Shown here: positions 27,895 to 38,497 of the stretch, one piece after another
Position numbering within the stretch: the stretch's first letter is position 1
How the letters are laid out: each line of letters begins with the position of its first letter
IMG/VR virus record: IMGVR_UViG_3300030430_000378
Location: 1-42,807 of that record
From: a virus
DNA: 42,807 bases
Reading direction: 5' to 3' (one strand)
Translations under genes and position numbers: made by a program
The notes under the pieces: model-generated
What the model saw: the letters and a program-made list of their open reading frames with translations, nothing else
What the model was told of the DNA's origin: nothing
The model's database searches: none

Positions 27895-30800
27895 CTGTTA
27901 CTCCTACTGCGTCATTTAAGAATGATGTTATTTCTTCTCGCTGACCTTTTGCTACTACTTGAGTTGCAGCAAACTGTAGCACTAAAGTTTCGAATGTATT
28001 CATATCGCCGGGACGTACTCTTTCTGGGAAATACATCATCTTTTCCATGATTTTAGCTGCTTCTTTGTTTTGCAGCATTAGAAGAAAAGAGTCCGAGTCA
28101 GCTTTCTTTAATATTCTAACAGCTAATTCAGACGCTATATACGTCGGGCTAACCATTTCTCGTGCTATGTTATATGCACGGCTGAGAACTTCATTTGCGT
28201 TCATACCTCTAGCTGATGCGTCTGCTGCAAGGTTCATTGCTTGTTTAGTAGAGATATAAGTTGTAATCATTTCTAGATGTTTAACATGAGCTTCATCTAT
28301 GCCAACTTTGTTAAGATTACGTATTATGCTAGGGTCTTGAAGTGCTTCTATTAAGCCAAGAGTATTTGTAAACTCTTTAATAACAGCATTTTCACCGCCA
28401 GCTTCTAGTACAAGCTCCTGATATTTAGCTGTTTTCTTTAACTGTGTTGCCCTGTAACCCCCTTTTTCTTTTAATGCACCATACACCATCTTGTATGCAG
28501 CTTCATCAAAAAGAGCATTTAAATCTTTACCTTGAAGTGCGGGGTCATTTGCTAACTGTCGAACAAAAGTTCTTTTAACTTCTGACACATCACCGTTACC
28601 CTGAATGTACTTTTCAAAAAATTCAAGGTTACTTTGTAAGCCCGTCAGTTGATATATAGAACGCATAGATGCTTCTTCTAAACCCTTACCTACCCTAGCG
28701 TCGTTGCTTACCTTTTTAAGAAGCGTTTTAAACTCAGCAACAGCCTTCAAACCTTGTTGATGATATTTTTCCCCTTCGCCTATAACCTTAACAATATCCT
28801 GCTCTTCGGCAATCATTCCAGCAACATCAATAATAGCTCGTGTAGTCTCCTCTCCCCCAACTTTAACATTTATTTGCAAAGGTTGTTCTGTTATACTATC
28901 CAGTTCTTCTAAAAGCGTTGTTGTAAAAGACTCCCTTTGAACAGGCATACGTGTACCCGGTTGAGGTAATTGACCCAATACTTTGTTTGCCCATGAAGAG
29001 TATACGACTTCTTCAGTAAGCTGACGCAAGGTTTCAAAAACCTCTTTACCTTGCTCGGTGTCCAAATCTATATATAGTTGTCCGTTATCTCCTATATGCG
29101 TTCCAAACGCTTGCTCGAGACCTGCCATATGATTTTTAAGTTTGTTAGTATCTAAAGAACTTCTAGCACCACCCTTTAAGATTCCACCAATATGTTCTCC
29201 TGCTTTAGCTAAAATGCTGTAGGGGTCTTCGTTCCGATACATACCAACAAACGGACCAGAGTCTAAATCTACCTTTTCGCCCACTTTTGATGTTTTTAGC
29301 TTCTGCATCAGGCTTCCGGGTCTAAGTGGGTCTTTAGAAGATTGATAAATTTCACGGACAGCTAAAAGCTGTTCAAAACCTTCTGGGTCACTTTGTTCCA
29401 TCAATTCATCTATAGTATCTTTTGCACTGGCATATTGAGCAGCAACCGCGTCATTGGTGACTTTAAAACTGTAATCTCGAAATGCTCTGCGAAGTTCTTC
29501 GGCTTCTTCTATTGTTGCTTTGCTAAATACGTTTACCTTTCCAAATTTGTGTAAAAACACACCAAACCGAATTGGGTCTTCCTCTGCTAAGTTGTTAGCT
29601 TTTGCTACAAAAGCAGCCTGTTCACTCTCAGGTAATGTCTTTTTGGCAGAATCTATAATCTCAGATAAAGCATCCTCACCTATGTCCATTAAAGTTCGTC
29701 TAACCATGCTATCAAACATTTTCATAGCACGTTTGCCAAGATGACCAGAAAAGAAAGTTGCTTCTGGTCCAAAAAACCTCATTATATCCTTTTCATCAGA
29801 TATACGTATCATATCTTCGACAAACTTAGTAATGTCGATTGTAGGTTGATTACTTCCACGGGAAGAAACAAACGCTCTAAAATCACGATACGCTTCATCT
29901 CCTATGTCAGCTAAGAAAGAATACTGAGCTTCTAGAATAGCTTCTGCTGCACGAGCCGTTGCTTGTTGATGAGCAACTTTATCGTCACGCATAGATTTTA
30001 CCTGAGAAAGTCTATTTTGAAAGTTGTCAAACACTCGTGCTTTCTTTTTAGAAATAAAGTCTATTTGTTCAGCTTTTTCTACAACCTCCTGTCCACGTTG
30101 CTGCCCTACTGTTGGCATAGGACCTACACCATCTTCAGGAATCTTCTGAGAAATGTTTATCTTTTTTTGTAATTCTCTCTGTATCTGTATTGCATCTGCT
30201 ACAAAGTTTTCAGGAATCTGCATAGTTGAATCACCAGTTATAGCGTCCAACATAATGTTTATCTGATTGTCAAGAGCGTTATATTCTAGCTCTAGCTGTG
30301 CTTTAATGTTATCCAAACCTTTAGTAGCAGTTTGAACTAATTTTCTCATCTCTTCTTTTGAGTTAGGATTTGCATAGGTTCTAATGTAATTATCAAAGTT
30401 ATTTATAGCTGCTTGTGCGCGAAGAGATTGTGCTTGAATATCTTCCATCTGGTCATAAACAGTTCTAAATCCAGCCTTTCTAATTGTTTTAGATGTTAAT
30501 CCTTGAGATGACTGTTTGTACATCCCAATAAGTGGGGCCATTCCTGTCAACTCTGCAAACGAAGCATCAAAAAGTCTACGAGCTTCTTCTTGCTTATCTT
30601 GAGGGAATGATTTTATAATGTCTTCTTGTAATTGTAAATGTTGCTGAACTATACGCTTCATTTCTGCACGTTGCTCAGGGTTCATTTTCTCAAGCTCTTT
30701 AAACGCACGATTCATAGCTTTACGTGTTTTGAAGCTGGCATCTATGTTGTTAATACGCAGATAATCGTCTACAGTAGTATCCATCTGCATAATCTTAGCC

Positions 30801-32635
30801 ATAGTAGCAGGAACCATGCTACGCATACCCGTAGTGTGAACAAATCCTTTACCAAGCTTTCCTATAAATCTACCTGTAGGACTTATAACAACAGGGTTTG
30901 CAACCATCCCAAGAACCATACCAGATAGTTCGCCCATCTCTCTACTTCCTGTAAAACCAGCTAATAGTTGGCTTCCAGTGAAAGCAGCACCTGCCAATAC
31001 TAAGTCATCTTTTACAACTTCTACTGTATAGGGACTTAATGCAGCACTGATAGCATTTCTTGCAGCTTGTCTTTTTAGGTTCTTTGCTTCAGACTCTAGA
31101 GCGTCTGCTTCCTTTTTTAGAGAAGCATGTAATGTTAAATCCCCTCTTTCTAACGCTGCGTCTGCTTCTTTACGAACACTAGGAATACGTTCGTTTAAAG
31201 CTTTGGCTCTATTTTTTGCTCGTTCAGTTTGAGAACGCAGTTGCTTATTAAGTAAGCCAATCTGAAACAGATTGTCATCTATTTTTCTCATCTTTGTTTC
31301 TGTATTGACCCACGCTGCTGTCCCAGACAACCGCACATCTTTTGGAACATTATAAACCTGACGAAACTTTATCATGTCAGTTACCATATCACGAGCAGCA
31401 CCTGATTTGCTCATAGCAGGAGCAGTTCCAGTAAGTACAAATTCAGAACCTATAACACCTGCCTGCCATAAAGCAGGTAACTCTGTAAAGGCAAACTCTA
31501 TAAGGTCGTATGCACCTTGTTCATCAACAAATTCACGTTTTATTAAATCTCCGGTAATTCCCTCTTCCATTGTAAGACGTTGATGCTCGGCTTCAGTAAT
31601 AGTTCCTTCTTCTAATTCCTTATCAAAACGTTTATGAATTTCTCCATTCAACCACATAGCTGCGGTAGGTCCGGGTAAGTATTCATCTATGGTTTCTAAA
31701 TATCTTTTTGTGTTGGCCTCTCGTTCTTCAGCATCTGCAGCCCACTCATCCCAAAAAGGTGTACCCTTTTTAAGAGAACGCCCCAATGACCTACCAAATC
31801 CTTCAACCATTTCGTTGCCTATTTGAGGCAGTGTTACAAACCCGCGACCACTTTCAGCAAGTCTATTAGCTAAACTCATACCAAAGCTACCAGTTGGAAG
31901 CTGGTCAATAAATACCTGACGAACTGCTACATCAACCTGAGAGTCCCCAGTGTTCACATAACCCTTTTCTTTTATATAATTGTTCAGGTTAATCCTGCTT
32001 GTAGCATAGTCAACAGTATCTTCATAAGAATAGGGGTCTTGTATTCGTGCGTTGTTTACTTTAGAACGAGTAGGGTCTGTATATCCGATAACAGGTTCTT
32101 CAGCAGGTTTGTCTTTTGTTACTGACTCAGCAATAGCAGCATGACCCCGCATAGTTCCCTGCAACATAGTTGACGAACGTATTGCATCAAGTTGTTCAGG
32201 AATATAGGTCTGTGTTCCCTGTGGGGTTTCAAACGATACGGGATTACCAGACTCAAGCTGTTTGATAGCATCGTCATAAGAAAGAGAGGGTTTCTGCTGA
32301 ATTTCAATCTCTTTCTCGATATCAGATTGCAGAGACTTAAACTGAGCCTTTACCTTTGGTAACACCTTGATAGATTTTCCACCAACTGTAGCAAGTTTAT
32401 CCCCTGTTTTTACAACTTGTAATTCAGAAGGAACATTTGCTTCAGGTCGAGGTTGTATCCGTACAGGAGCGATTTCTACACGAGGTATGCCTTTTTCATC
32501 AGTAGGAGCTTGCTCTATAGTTTCCTCTGTTTTAGGCAAAGCAAGTTCACCAGCGTCTATCTCTTTTTGGACGCTAAATGTTTCTAGCTGCTCTTCTTCG
32601 TCGTCTACAATCACAGGCTTTTGTTGTTCTGCCAT
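27866..32635 (-). CDS. Very large internal virion protein
   Basis: A 1589-residue protein, the largest in the window. N-terminal 150 residues are disordered and acidic/Pro-rich; most of the rest is helical with long coiled-coil segments (RAKNRAKALNERIPSVRKEA; LHASLKKEADALESEAKNLK). A hydrophobic zone near residues 540-620 (VLAGAAFTGSQLLAGFTG) could contact a membrane. Size, helix content and order next to another internal protein parallel the ejected core proteins of T7-like phages (gp15/gp16). I see no lysozyme or transglycosylase motif. Start overlaps the upstream stop by one base (TAATG). Confidence 0.83.
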   Translation of the reverse strand: MAEQQKPVIVDDEEEQLETFSVQKEIDAGELALPKTEETIEQAPTDEKGIPRVEIAPVRIQPRPEANVPSELQVVKTGDKLATVGGKSIKVLPKVKAQFKSLQSDIEKEIEIQQKPSLSYDDAIKQLESGNPVSFETPQGTQTYIPEQLDAIRSSTMLQGTMRGHAAIAESVTKDKPAEEPVIGYTDPTRSKVNNARIQDPYSYEDTVDYATSRINLNNYIKEKGYVNTGDSQVDVAVRQVFIDQLPTGSFGMSLANRLAESGRGFVTLPQIGNEMVEGFGRSLGRSLKKGTPFWDEWAADAEEREANTKRYLETIDEYLPGPTAAMWLNGEIHKRFDKELEEGTITEAEHQRLTMEEGITGDLIKREFVDEQGAYDLIEFAFTELPALWQAGVIGSEFVLTGTAPAMSKSGAARDMVTDMIKFRQVYNVPKDVRLSGTAAWVNTETKMRKIDDNLFQIGLLNKQLRSQTERAKNRAKALNERIPSVRKEADAALERGDLTLHASLKKEADALESEAKNLKRQAARNAISAALSPYTVEVVKDDLVLAGAAFTGSQLLAGFTGSREMGELSGMVLGMVANPVVISPTGRFIGKLGKGFVHTTGMRSMVPATMAKIMQMDTTVDDYLRINNIDASFKTRKAMNRAFKELEKMNPEQRAEMKRIVQQHLQLQEDIIKSFPQDKQEEARRLFDASFAELTGMAPLIGMYKQSSQGLTSKTIRKAGFRTVYDQMEDIQAQSLRAQAAINNFDNYIRTYANPNSKEEMRKLVQTATKGLDNIKAQLELEYNALDNQINIMLDAITGDSTMQIPENFVADAIQIQRELQKKINISQKIPEDGVGPMPTVGQQRGQEVVEKAEQIDFISKKKARVFDNFQNRLSQVKSMRDDKVAHQQATARAAEAILEAQYSFLADIGDEAYRDFRAFVSSRGSNQPTIDITKFVEDMIRISDEKDIMRFFGPEATFFSGHLGKRAMKMFDSMVRRTLMDIGEDALSEIIDSAKKTLPESEQAAFVAKANNLAEEDPIRFGVFLHKFGKVNVFSKATIEEAEELRRAFRDYSFKVTNDAVAAQYASAKDTIDELMEQSDPEGFEQLLAVREIYQSSKDPLRPGSLMQKLKTSKVGEKVDLDSGPFVGMYRNEDPYSILAKAGEHIGGILKGGARSSLDTNKLKNHMAGLEQAFGTHIGDNGQLYIDLDTEQGKEVFETLRQLTEEVVYSSWANKVLGQLPQPGTRMPVQRESFTTTLLEELDSITEQPLQINVKVGGEETTRAIIDVAGMIAEEQDIVKVIGEGEKYHQQGLKAVAEFKTLLKKVSNDARVGKGLEEASMRSIYQLTGLQSNLEFFEKYIQGNGDVSEVKRTFVRQLANDPALQGKDLNALFDEAAYKMVYGALKEKGGYRATQLKKTAKYQELVLEAGGENAVIKEFTNTLGLIEALQDPSIIRNLNKVGIDEAHVKHLEMITTYISTKQAMNLAADASARGMNANEVLSRAYNIAREMVSPTYIASELAVRILKKADSDSFLLMLQNKEAAKIMEKMMYFPERVRPGDMNTFETLVLQFAATQVVAKGQREEITSFLNDAVGVTDDEQEEQNP

Positions 32636-34665
32636 TAGTTAGTTCCTGCTTTAGGTGTACCGTCGGGATTTACTTGAACACCTTGTTTATTAAATACTTT
32701 ACCAGTTTTTTGTTCAATATATAAAGTTTGGTTTCCAATCGCATAGCTAGAAAAACCTTGTGCAGGTTCATCGGAGTCTGGATTAACAGTTACTTGTGGT
32801 GGTGGAGCTTGTTGCGGCTGCTGTGCTTCATTTATCCTTCCACCAGCAGTTCGTATACCAGCCATTCTGCGACGATGCTGAATAGCTTTGACAACCATGC
32901 GGTCTGCTTCTATAAATCTCATATCTTCGGCAGTTAGTGTTTCTTTATTAATAATGTCGAATGTAAACTGCATATCTTCAGCTTTTTGAACAAATTCCTG
33001 ACGAACTCTTTTTAATGCCGCAAGTCTTCCTTCACGAGTATCTAAGCTACCCTTATCACCTAACCTTGCAAGTTGCATTTCAAAGTCTTGGTTTGACAAA
33101 CGACCTGATGGGTCTACTGCACGAGCCATTCTAGCTGCTAGTGCAATTTTTATAGAATCCATAACAGATATCTTTTCACTGGTTGTGTAACCTAAAACTT
33201 TCATAGCAGTGGCTTGTAGCTGACCTACTGTTGTTGCTGTACCATCTTCATTTGTGGCTAAGTTAGTTGTTAAATTAGGAAATCTTTCTGCACTGCTAGG
33301 GCTTGTAAATAAATCTCCTATTTGTTGTACTTGTGATACAGCACCAATGCCTATCCTCATCAATCTATCAGCAAGACCCGTTAAATTATAATCTTCTTGT
33401 AGATTAATTAACTCACCCATCATTTGAGCAGCTTCATCTGTAGCCATTTTTTGGTCAGAAAATCCTACAACATCGTACTTTTTCTCTTGTAAAAACTTGC
33501 TGCCGTTTTTTCCCTTTGCTACGTGGCTTGGAGTGCCGGGGTTTATGTCTTCTATTTTCATGGTGGTGTAGATAGCACGACGCATCGCACCTCTATCTTC
33601 ACCTAATATGATACCGTTTCTTTGAACTTCTCCACCCCCAATTTCAGTTAAGATACTGACAACCTGATTCATAGAGGCTGGTAAAGTTGCTCCCTGTAAC
33701 TTGCCAAGGTTGCTTACACCTGCTTTATGAAGTCTAGCCCCATATCCTAAGTCAATCAAATTTTGAGTTGTATCATCTGTTAAGTTAGAATATGATATGT
33801 AATCTAAATTCATAGCCATGTGATTAGCATCGTCAAAACCTAAGTGTCTTGCTAAAGTATCCACACCCTGTTTTAATTCACCGCTTATATCTGTGTTTCC
33901 AGAATCAGCAGGGTATATAAATTCTGCAAGCGTATCATATTTAACAGCGTTGGCTGAACCATCTGCTGTATAACTAACTAAGTGTGTATCGGATAATTCT
34001 TCAACCGGAACTATCTCGTTAGAAACACCCGTGATTCCCCCCGGTTTCATTATTTTGTCAGGAGTTTCTCTAAATTGAACGCTGCCTATAACCCCTGTGT
34101 CTCTCATCGCTTTAAGAAAAGCTTCATCACCTTCTCTGTAGTCTTTAAAAACATCTTTTATAAACTCGCCATCACCACTATAGCTAAATTTAGCATGATG
34201 AAAGTTATTAACTGCAGCGCGAGTGCTAGCTACAGCGTTAGTAAAACCTTTAACCTCTGCACTATCTTTTCCATATTGCTCTACTAGGTCATTATAGTAA
34301 TTAGGGTTGTTTATTAAAAACGTATCAAACAGTTCGAGCGTTTTAAAAGACTCGTCTGCCTTACTTAAATTTAATGCAAAAGGTAATCTTTTAGAACCTA
34401 TCTGATGGGTGTTATCTATGTCAGCTATAATGTTACCAATACTATTAACATCAAAAGCATCACCAAACGCACGTTTACCTAAATTTATCATAAACGCACT
34501 TTTAGGGTCAAAGCCAGCCTCAACAGCATCAAAGAATTGAGTACCAGCAGTTGCTGCTAGTTCTGCTTCTTGCTCTTGTTTAGCAAGTTCTTCTGCTTTT
34601 TTTTCTTTCTGTGCGTCAATGGTTCCCTGTAGGAAGCCAGTGGCAAGTGCTATACCAATTCCCAT
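32635..34665 (-). CDS. Internal virion protein
   Basis: A 676-residue mainly helical protein. The first 20 residues (MGIGIALATGFLQGTIDAQK) are a glycine-rich amphipathic segment, followed by Lys/Glu coiled coil. The central and C-terminal parts are mixed; the last 50 residues are Gln/Pro-rich. It pairs with the 1589-residue protein by overlapping coupling (TAATG), a usual arrangement for ejected inner core proteins. No enzyme motif found. Confidence 0.8.
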   Translation of the reverse strand: MGIGIALATGFLQGTIDAQKEKKAEELAKQEQEAELAATAGTQFFDAVEAGFDPKSAFMINLGKRAFGDAFDVNSIGNIIADIDNTHQIGSKRLPFALNLSKADESFKTLELFDTFLINNPNYYNDLVEQYGKDSAEVKGFTNAVASTRAAVNNFHHAKFSYSGDGEFIKDVFKDYREGDEAFLKAMRDTGVIGSVQFRETPDKIMKPGGITGVSNEIVPVEELSDTHLVSYTADGSANAVKYDTLAEFIYPADSGNTDISGELKQGVDTLARHLGFDDANHMAMNLDYISYSNLTDDTTQNLIDLGYGARLHKAGVSNLGKLQGATLPASMNQVVSILTEIGGGEVQRNGIILGEDRGAMRRAIYTTMKIEDINPGTPSHVAKGKNGSKFLQEKKYDVVGFSDQKMATDEAAQMMGELINLQEDYNLTGLADRLMRIGIGAVSQVQQIGDLFTSPSSAERFPNLTTNLATNEDGTATTVGQLQATAMKVLGYTTSEKISVMDSIKIALAARMARAVDPSGRLSNQDFEMQLARLGDKGSLDTREGRLAALKRVRQEFVQKAEDMQFTFDIINKETLTAEDMRFIEADRMVVKAIQHRRRMAGIRTAGGRINEAQQPQQAPPPQVTVNPDSDEPAQGFSSYAIGNQTLYIEQKTGKVFNKQGVQVNPDGTPKAGTN

Positions 34666-35183
34666 TACTCTTCCTTCTCTCGTCCCATAGTCATGAAGTT
34701 AGGCTCTTGTGGTGTGTTGCCAGCACGAATAGAAGCGTTGACATTTTCACGAATATAGGAGAACATCTGCGGATTATTGTCCTTCATCATGCGGAAGAAT
34801 GTCTCATCATCCATCTCGCCCTTTTCTAAAACATCGTCATTTTCAAATAAACGATATGGTATGCCCTCTTCTTCAGCCATGTCCGCTATTACTATACCGA
34901 GAGGTCCTTTGATTAACAATCCTACATCTGGCGTATACTTACCATCTCGAAACCCTTGAAACAGCATACCTTCTACAAGCACCTCTACAGACACACCAAC
35001 CATGAGCAATTTAAATAACTCTTGTTTTGTCTTAGGCTGCATAATGCTTTCAATAGCCCGGTCTAATGCTTCATCCGGGTCAGCCATTTCAGCAGGACGG
35101 CCCCAAGGCCACTTGCTATTGTCTTCTGTTAAGGAATGACCGGGTGGTGCTACATTAAATTGGTCGTAATATCGCTCTTCCAC
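34665..35183 (-). CDS. Conserved phage protein with PPGHSL motif
   Basis: A 172-residue protein beginning with a GTG (GGAG six bases before it). It has PPGHSLTEDNSKWPWGRPAE at residues 13-32 followed by DPDEALDRAI and helical segments. This N-terminal pattern recurs in small virion-cluster proteins of marine phages; its role is unknown to me. It sits between the coiled-coil virion protein genes and is likely packaged or an assembly factor. Confidence 0.74.
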   Translation of the reverse strand: MEERYYDQFNVAPPGHSLTEDNSKWPWGRPAEMADPDEALDRAIESIMQPKTKQELFKLLMVGVSVEVLVEGMLFQGFRDGKYTPDVGLLIKGPLGIVIADMAEEEGIPYRLFENDDVLEKGEMDDETFFRMMKDNNPQMFSYIRENVNASIRAGNTPQEPNFMTMGREKEE

Positions 35184-35192
35184 AGGGGTCTC

Positions 35193-35672
35193 CTACGTTA
35201 TAACTTTGGCTTTTGTTGTGCGTGTGATAGTCGTTTTGCCGGGACTTACCGGGGCTTTTCGTCGCGTGGTCGGACGAACAGTCATGCTTGCCGTCATTCT
35301 TTCTAGGTTCTTTTCAAAATTCATCTGACGCATACGGCGAGTGACCGCATCTTGATAGATACGATTAGTGGGTCTATATCCTACGTTTCCAGCCCCAACC
35401 TTGCCTTGTTGTCTATATCTACTAACAGCTTTAAAAGTTGGAACATCAGGCGTTGTAAACATAGGTTTTTGGTCGCTATCCTGCATACCTACGTACACCT
35501 GTGCGCCTTTCTTGGCTAATCCTAAAGCCGTATCTAAGAAGCCCCCTGTTTTACTTTTACCTGTTATATCCATTTCACCCAAAGTTCCTACGCCATACGG
35601 GTCATCCCCACCAGTGAGAAACGTCCTTGCTATGTCAAACGTCTTAGTTACAGCTTTAAAAAAATCAAACAT
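35193..35672 (-). CDS. Hypothetical virion-cluster protein
   Basis: A 159-residue basic protein, hydrophobic-amphipathic at the N-terminus (MFDFFKAVTKTFDIARTFLT) with an Arg/Thr/Lys-rich C-terminal tail. GAGG lies close before ATG. No family recognised. The gene is embedded among virion genes. Confidence 0.7.
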   Translation of the reverse strand: MFDFFKAVTKTFDIARTFLTGGDDPYGVGTLGEMDITGKSKTGGFLDTALGLAKKGAQVYVGMQDSDQKPMFTTPDVPTFKAVSRYRQQGKVGAGNVGYRPTNRIYQDAVTRRMRQMNFEKNLERMTASMTVRPTTRRKAPVSPGKTTITRTTKAKVIT

Positions 35673-35680
35673 ACTTACCT

Positions 35681-37261
35681 CTATAAATTAGCTGTCCATC
35701 TTGCAAGCCAGTTTCCAATACCTGATGCAAGAGCGTCCTTTTGCTGCTTATTGTATAGTGCTTCAGAGTTTGCAAAATTCATAGCGTTCAGACCCATATC
35801 ATGTTCACGAGCTAATGCGTTCTCACTCTTTTGAAAGTTCCATGAAGCGTTGTCGCGATACATCATCCATAAATTATTTAAAGCGTTCTGATTTGCGTTG
35901 TACTCATTCTGCACGTTGATACGGTTCGTTTCGTTTTGTAGTGCTGTATTCGCTGTGTTAACTTCTCGTCTCCAGACGGCGTTTGATTGGTCGACTGCGA
36001 ACTGCATTTGTGCGTTGAACTTATCCCGCGAATCTCGCAGGGTAGCTGCAAATTGTGTCATCGAGTTTTCTTCAGACGTGTTAAACTGCTGCATAGATGC
36101 GTTGCGGTTTGCATTGGTTGTCTCAACCTGTGCGCCTAACTCAGCAAAGAACTCTTCTACCTGCAACTCGTTCTTGGCGTTAAACTGCTGACGGGCGTTC
36201 TCTTCTGCTGTATCTTTGAATAGACCTTGCAATAGCCCTTGATAGGTTAATGTATCACTTTTCTGTTGATTATCAAGGTTCTTGAGGTCGATAGACAGGA
36301 ACGCCTGTGCATTAGTAACCTCTGCTTTGAGACGTGCATTGAGGTTTGCAGTGTCCATCGCAGCGACTGTTGCGGCATTACGCAGGGCTGTCTGCTGCTT
36401 ATTGTTCAGGTTGGTTAGCTGGATAGCTGCGTACTTGTTCGCATCTTGTGCAGCAATCTGAACCCCCGACTCCATCAGGGCTGTAGTGATAGCTGCTGCG
36501 GCCATTGACGATGCGCCAAGGCCGCGCTGCTGCATGACAGCATTTACTTTTCGAACTGCTGGAGATGCCCAAGGTGGCATTGGACCACCCGACTGAAGCG
36601 AACTCATCAGTTGCCCAAGCTGGTACTGAACAGTTGCTTGAGGGTCGAGGGTGTCGGTTTGTGCTGTAGCTAAAGCTCCTGCGGATAACTGGCCTTGAAT
36701 GTTTGTCGGGTCGACGTAAGGGCCTGTAGGGGTTAGTTGCGCGGCTTGTGCGCCACCTAACTGCTGGAGTTGGGGTATGTTTTCTGCTGTGGTAGCAATC
36801 TGACCTACGCTTGCTGCAGGAGCTTGAGGAACGGTGGTGGTTATGCCTGTCAACGGAGCTTGAGTAACTTTTGTCGTAGGTGCAGTTCCTAGCTGACCGG
36901 ATTTTGCTCCTAGCAACTCATCTTGTTCAATTTTTTGTTTAGTTGTTTCAGCAGCAGGGAGGCCAGCACCTGCAAAGGTCCCAACTTCGGTTTCTAATTC
37001 TTGGTCAGTTGTTATTGTTTTAGCCATAGTAGTGTTTCCCTGTGAAATACCCAGAAGTGATGGGTTCTGCTGCAGTTTGTCAAAACCTGCTGGCAATCCA
37101 ATTACGGGGCCACCCGGCAACCCTGCTTGGATACCACCTTGACCACCACCGGGGCTTATGCCTAACTGTGACGTTGGCGTGTATCCTACAAGTCCAGATT
37201 GTGTATTTAAACGTAGTATCTGTCCACCTGTCTGCATCTTAACCACGCCATCTTTAGCCAT
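35681..37261 (-). CDS. Coiled-coil virion protein
   Basis: A 526-residue protein. The first 220 residues are Gly/Gln/Thr/Pro-rich and probably unfolded. From about residue 250 the sequence is Asn/Gln/Ala-rich with helical heptad patterns (QLTNLNNKQQTALRNAATVA; TNRINVQNEYNANQNALNN), with the motif RGLGASSMAAAAITTALMES near 250. It resembles internal or tail-associated proteins of marine podophages. Probably a packaged structural protein; exact place unknown. Confidence 0.77.
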   Translation of the reverse strand: MAKDGVVKMQTGGQILRLNTQSGLVGYTPTSQLGISPGGGQGGIQAGLPGGPVIGLPAGFDKLQQNPSLLGISQGNTTMAKTITTDQELETEVGTFAGAGLPAAETTKQKIEQDELLGAKSGQLGTAPTTKVTQAPLTGITTTVPQAPAASVGQIATTAENIPQLQQLGGAQAAQLTPTGPYVDPTNIQGQLSAGALATAQTDTLDPQATVQYQLGQLMSSLQSGGPMPPWASPAVRKVNAVMQQRGLGASSMAAAAITTALMESGVQIAAQDANKYAAIQLTNLNNKQQTALRNAATVAAMDTANLNARLKAEVTNAQAFLSIDLKNLDNQQKSDTLTYQGLLQGLFKDTAEENARQQFNAKNELQVEEFFAELGAQVETTNANRNASMQQFNTSEENSMTQFAATLRDSRDKFNAQMQFAVDQSNAVWRREVNTANTALQNETNRINVQNEYNANQNALNNLWMMYRDNASWNFQKSENALAREHDMGLNAMNFANSEALYNKQQKDALASGIGNWLARWTANL

Positions 37262-37267
37262 TATAAT

Positions 37268-37450
37268 TTAATCTGCATCCTGTATTGTGTTACCTTCAGC
37301 TACCCACTCAAGGATTGCTGCGTAGTCTGTGTTGGCTGGGTCTAGGGGAACGCTTACTCCAACGCCATTAATAGTGCAGGAAACCATACTATTCTCACCG
37401 TCTATACCAGCTATATATTTTGCATTTTGTATAGTTTTTGGTTCAGTCAT
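37268..37450 (-). CDS. Small conserved tail-region protein
   Basis: A 60-residue protein immediately after the adhesin (adjacent TAA-ATG). Beta-like N-terminal half and the end YAAILEWVAEGNTIQ, a short motif common in small proteins next to tail-fibre genes of marine phages. Possible fibre accessory protein; function not established. Confidence 0.7.
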   Translation of the reverse strand: MTEPKTIQNAKYIAGIDGENSMVSCTINGVGVSVPLDPANTDYAAILEWVAEGNTIQDAD

Positions 37451-38497
37451 TTATAACTCCGCTGATGCCTCTAAATTAGCCTGATTTATGTGTGAGGTAT
37501 GTCCAGATGACCCTCCAGAAGCATCAATAGGACAATTAAAACCGTCATTAAACCCATAATTAGCAGACTGACCAGTTGCAGTTGCACCACTACTAGCATT
37601 TCTTACGTTATAATCTGTTACAGTTGGAGCGGCTCTCATTTGAGGAGCTAGCTGAACATAAACGCTTGTGCTTCCTGTGTAAGCGTGAAAACCACCATAG
37701 TAGGTATTGCCAAGTAATTTTTGATAATAACGTCTGCATCTATGCAACTCATCCCCAATAGACCGATGCTCAAATGGCGTGGCCTGTTCGCCTACTTCAA
37801 GCTGAATGCCAGTTATAAGCCATTCGTTATCAGTGCTATCAGATAAGTTTACTTGGCTTGAAGAAACTAAATTTGCTGTAGTTTGTGATGCCCATGTTGA
37901 GTTCATTGTGCCGCTTGTATAATTTGAACCTGCAGCAAGATACCATCTTATTTGATATGAATAAGCATTATCATTGTCTAATGCACCTGTAGTATCACCA
38001 TCAATTACAATTATTTTTCTTTCCCATGTATTTGCAGAATCTATCGTATATGTTTTTGATATACTACGACTGTTATCATTATCTCTAATAGAAGCTGTAT
38101 ATGTTCCTGTTTTATTTGATTTTACATAAAAAGACAAAGTGTGTTTCTTTGCAGAAGATGTTCCCTTTTTCAAAACTTGTAAATTTTGACCCTCTATTCT
38201 TTGTTGAAAAAATACAGCATGGTCAGCAGCAACAGAAGTATCCGCTGTCGTGCAATCAATTTTTGTTGAAAAACCAAATTCATCAGGTGTGGTTGTAGAT
38301 TGTGCTATTGTGTATGTTCCAGCATTTGTTACACCAAACTGAAATCTATCTACAGTGTTATATGCTGTGCCTGATGTTATGCCTGTTGTACTCGTACCCC
38401 TTTGAGCAACCTGCATTGCACCATTGATAATCAGATTCCTGTTTGACAGGGCTGTTTGCGAACCTATCAGTGCGGCTAGTTCTGCTGCTTTACTCAT
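37451..38497 (-). CDS. Tail fibre / receptor-binding protein
   Basis: A 348-residue protein with RNLIINGAMQVAQRGT at residues 20-35, the conserved beginning of many phage carbohydrate-binding tail fibre domains, then beta-sandwich repeats (HTLSFYVKSNKTGTYTASI) and a GIQLEVGEQATPFEHRS closing motif. The C-terminal 100 residues are Gly/Ser/Asn-rich. It should contact the host surface. Start overlaps the previous stop (ATGA). Confidence 0.83.
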   Translation of the reverse strand: MSKAAELAALIGSQTALSNRNLIINGAMQVAQRGTSTTGITSGTAYNTVDRFQFGVTNAGTYTIAQSTTTPDEFGFSTKIDCTTADTSVAADHAVFFQQRIEGQNLQVLKKGTSSAKKHTLSFYVKSNKTGTYTASIRDNDNSRSISKTYTIDSANTWERKIIVIDGDTTGALDNDNAYSYQIRWYLAAGSNYTSGTMNSTWASQTTANLVSSSQVNLSDSTDNEWLITGIQLEVGEQATPFEHRSIGDELHRCRRYYQKLLGNTYYGGFHAYTGSTSVYVQLAPQMRAAPTVTDYNVRNASSGATATGQSANYGFNDGFNCPIDASGGSSGHTSHINQANLEASAEL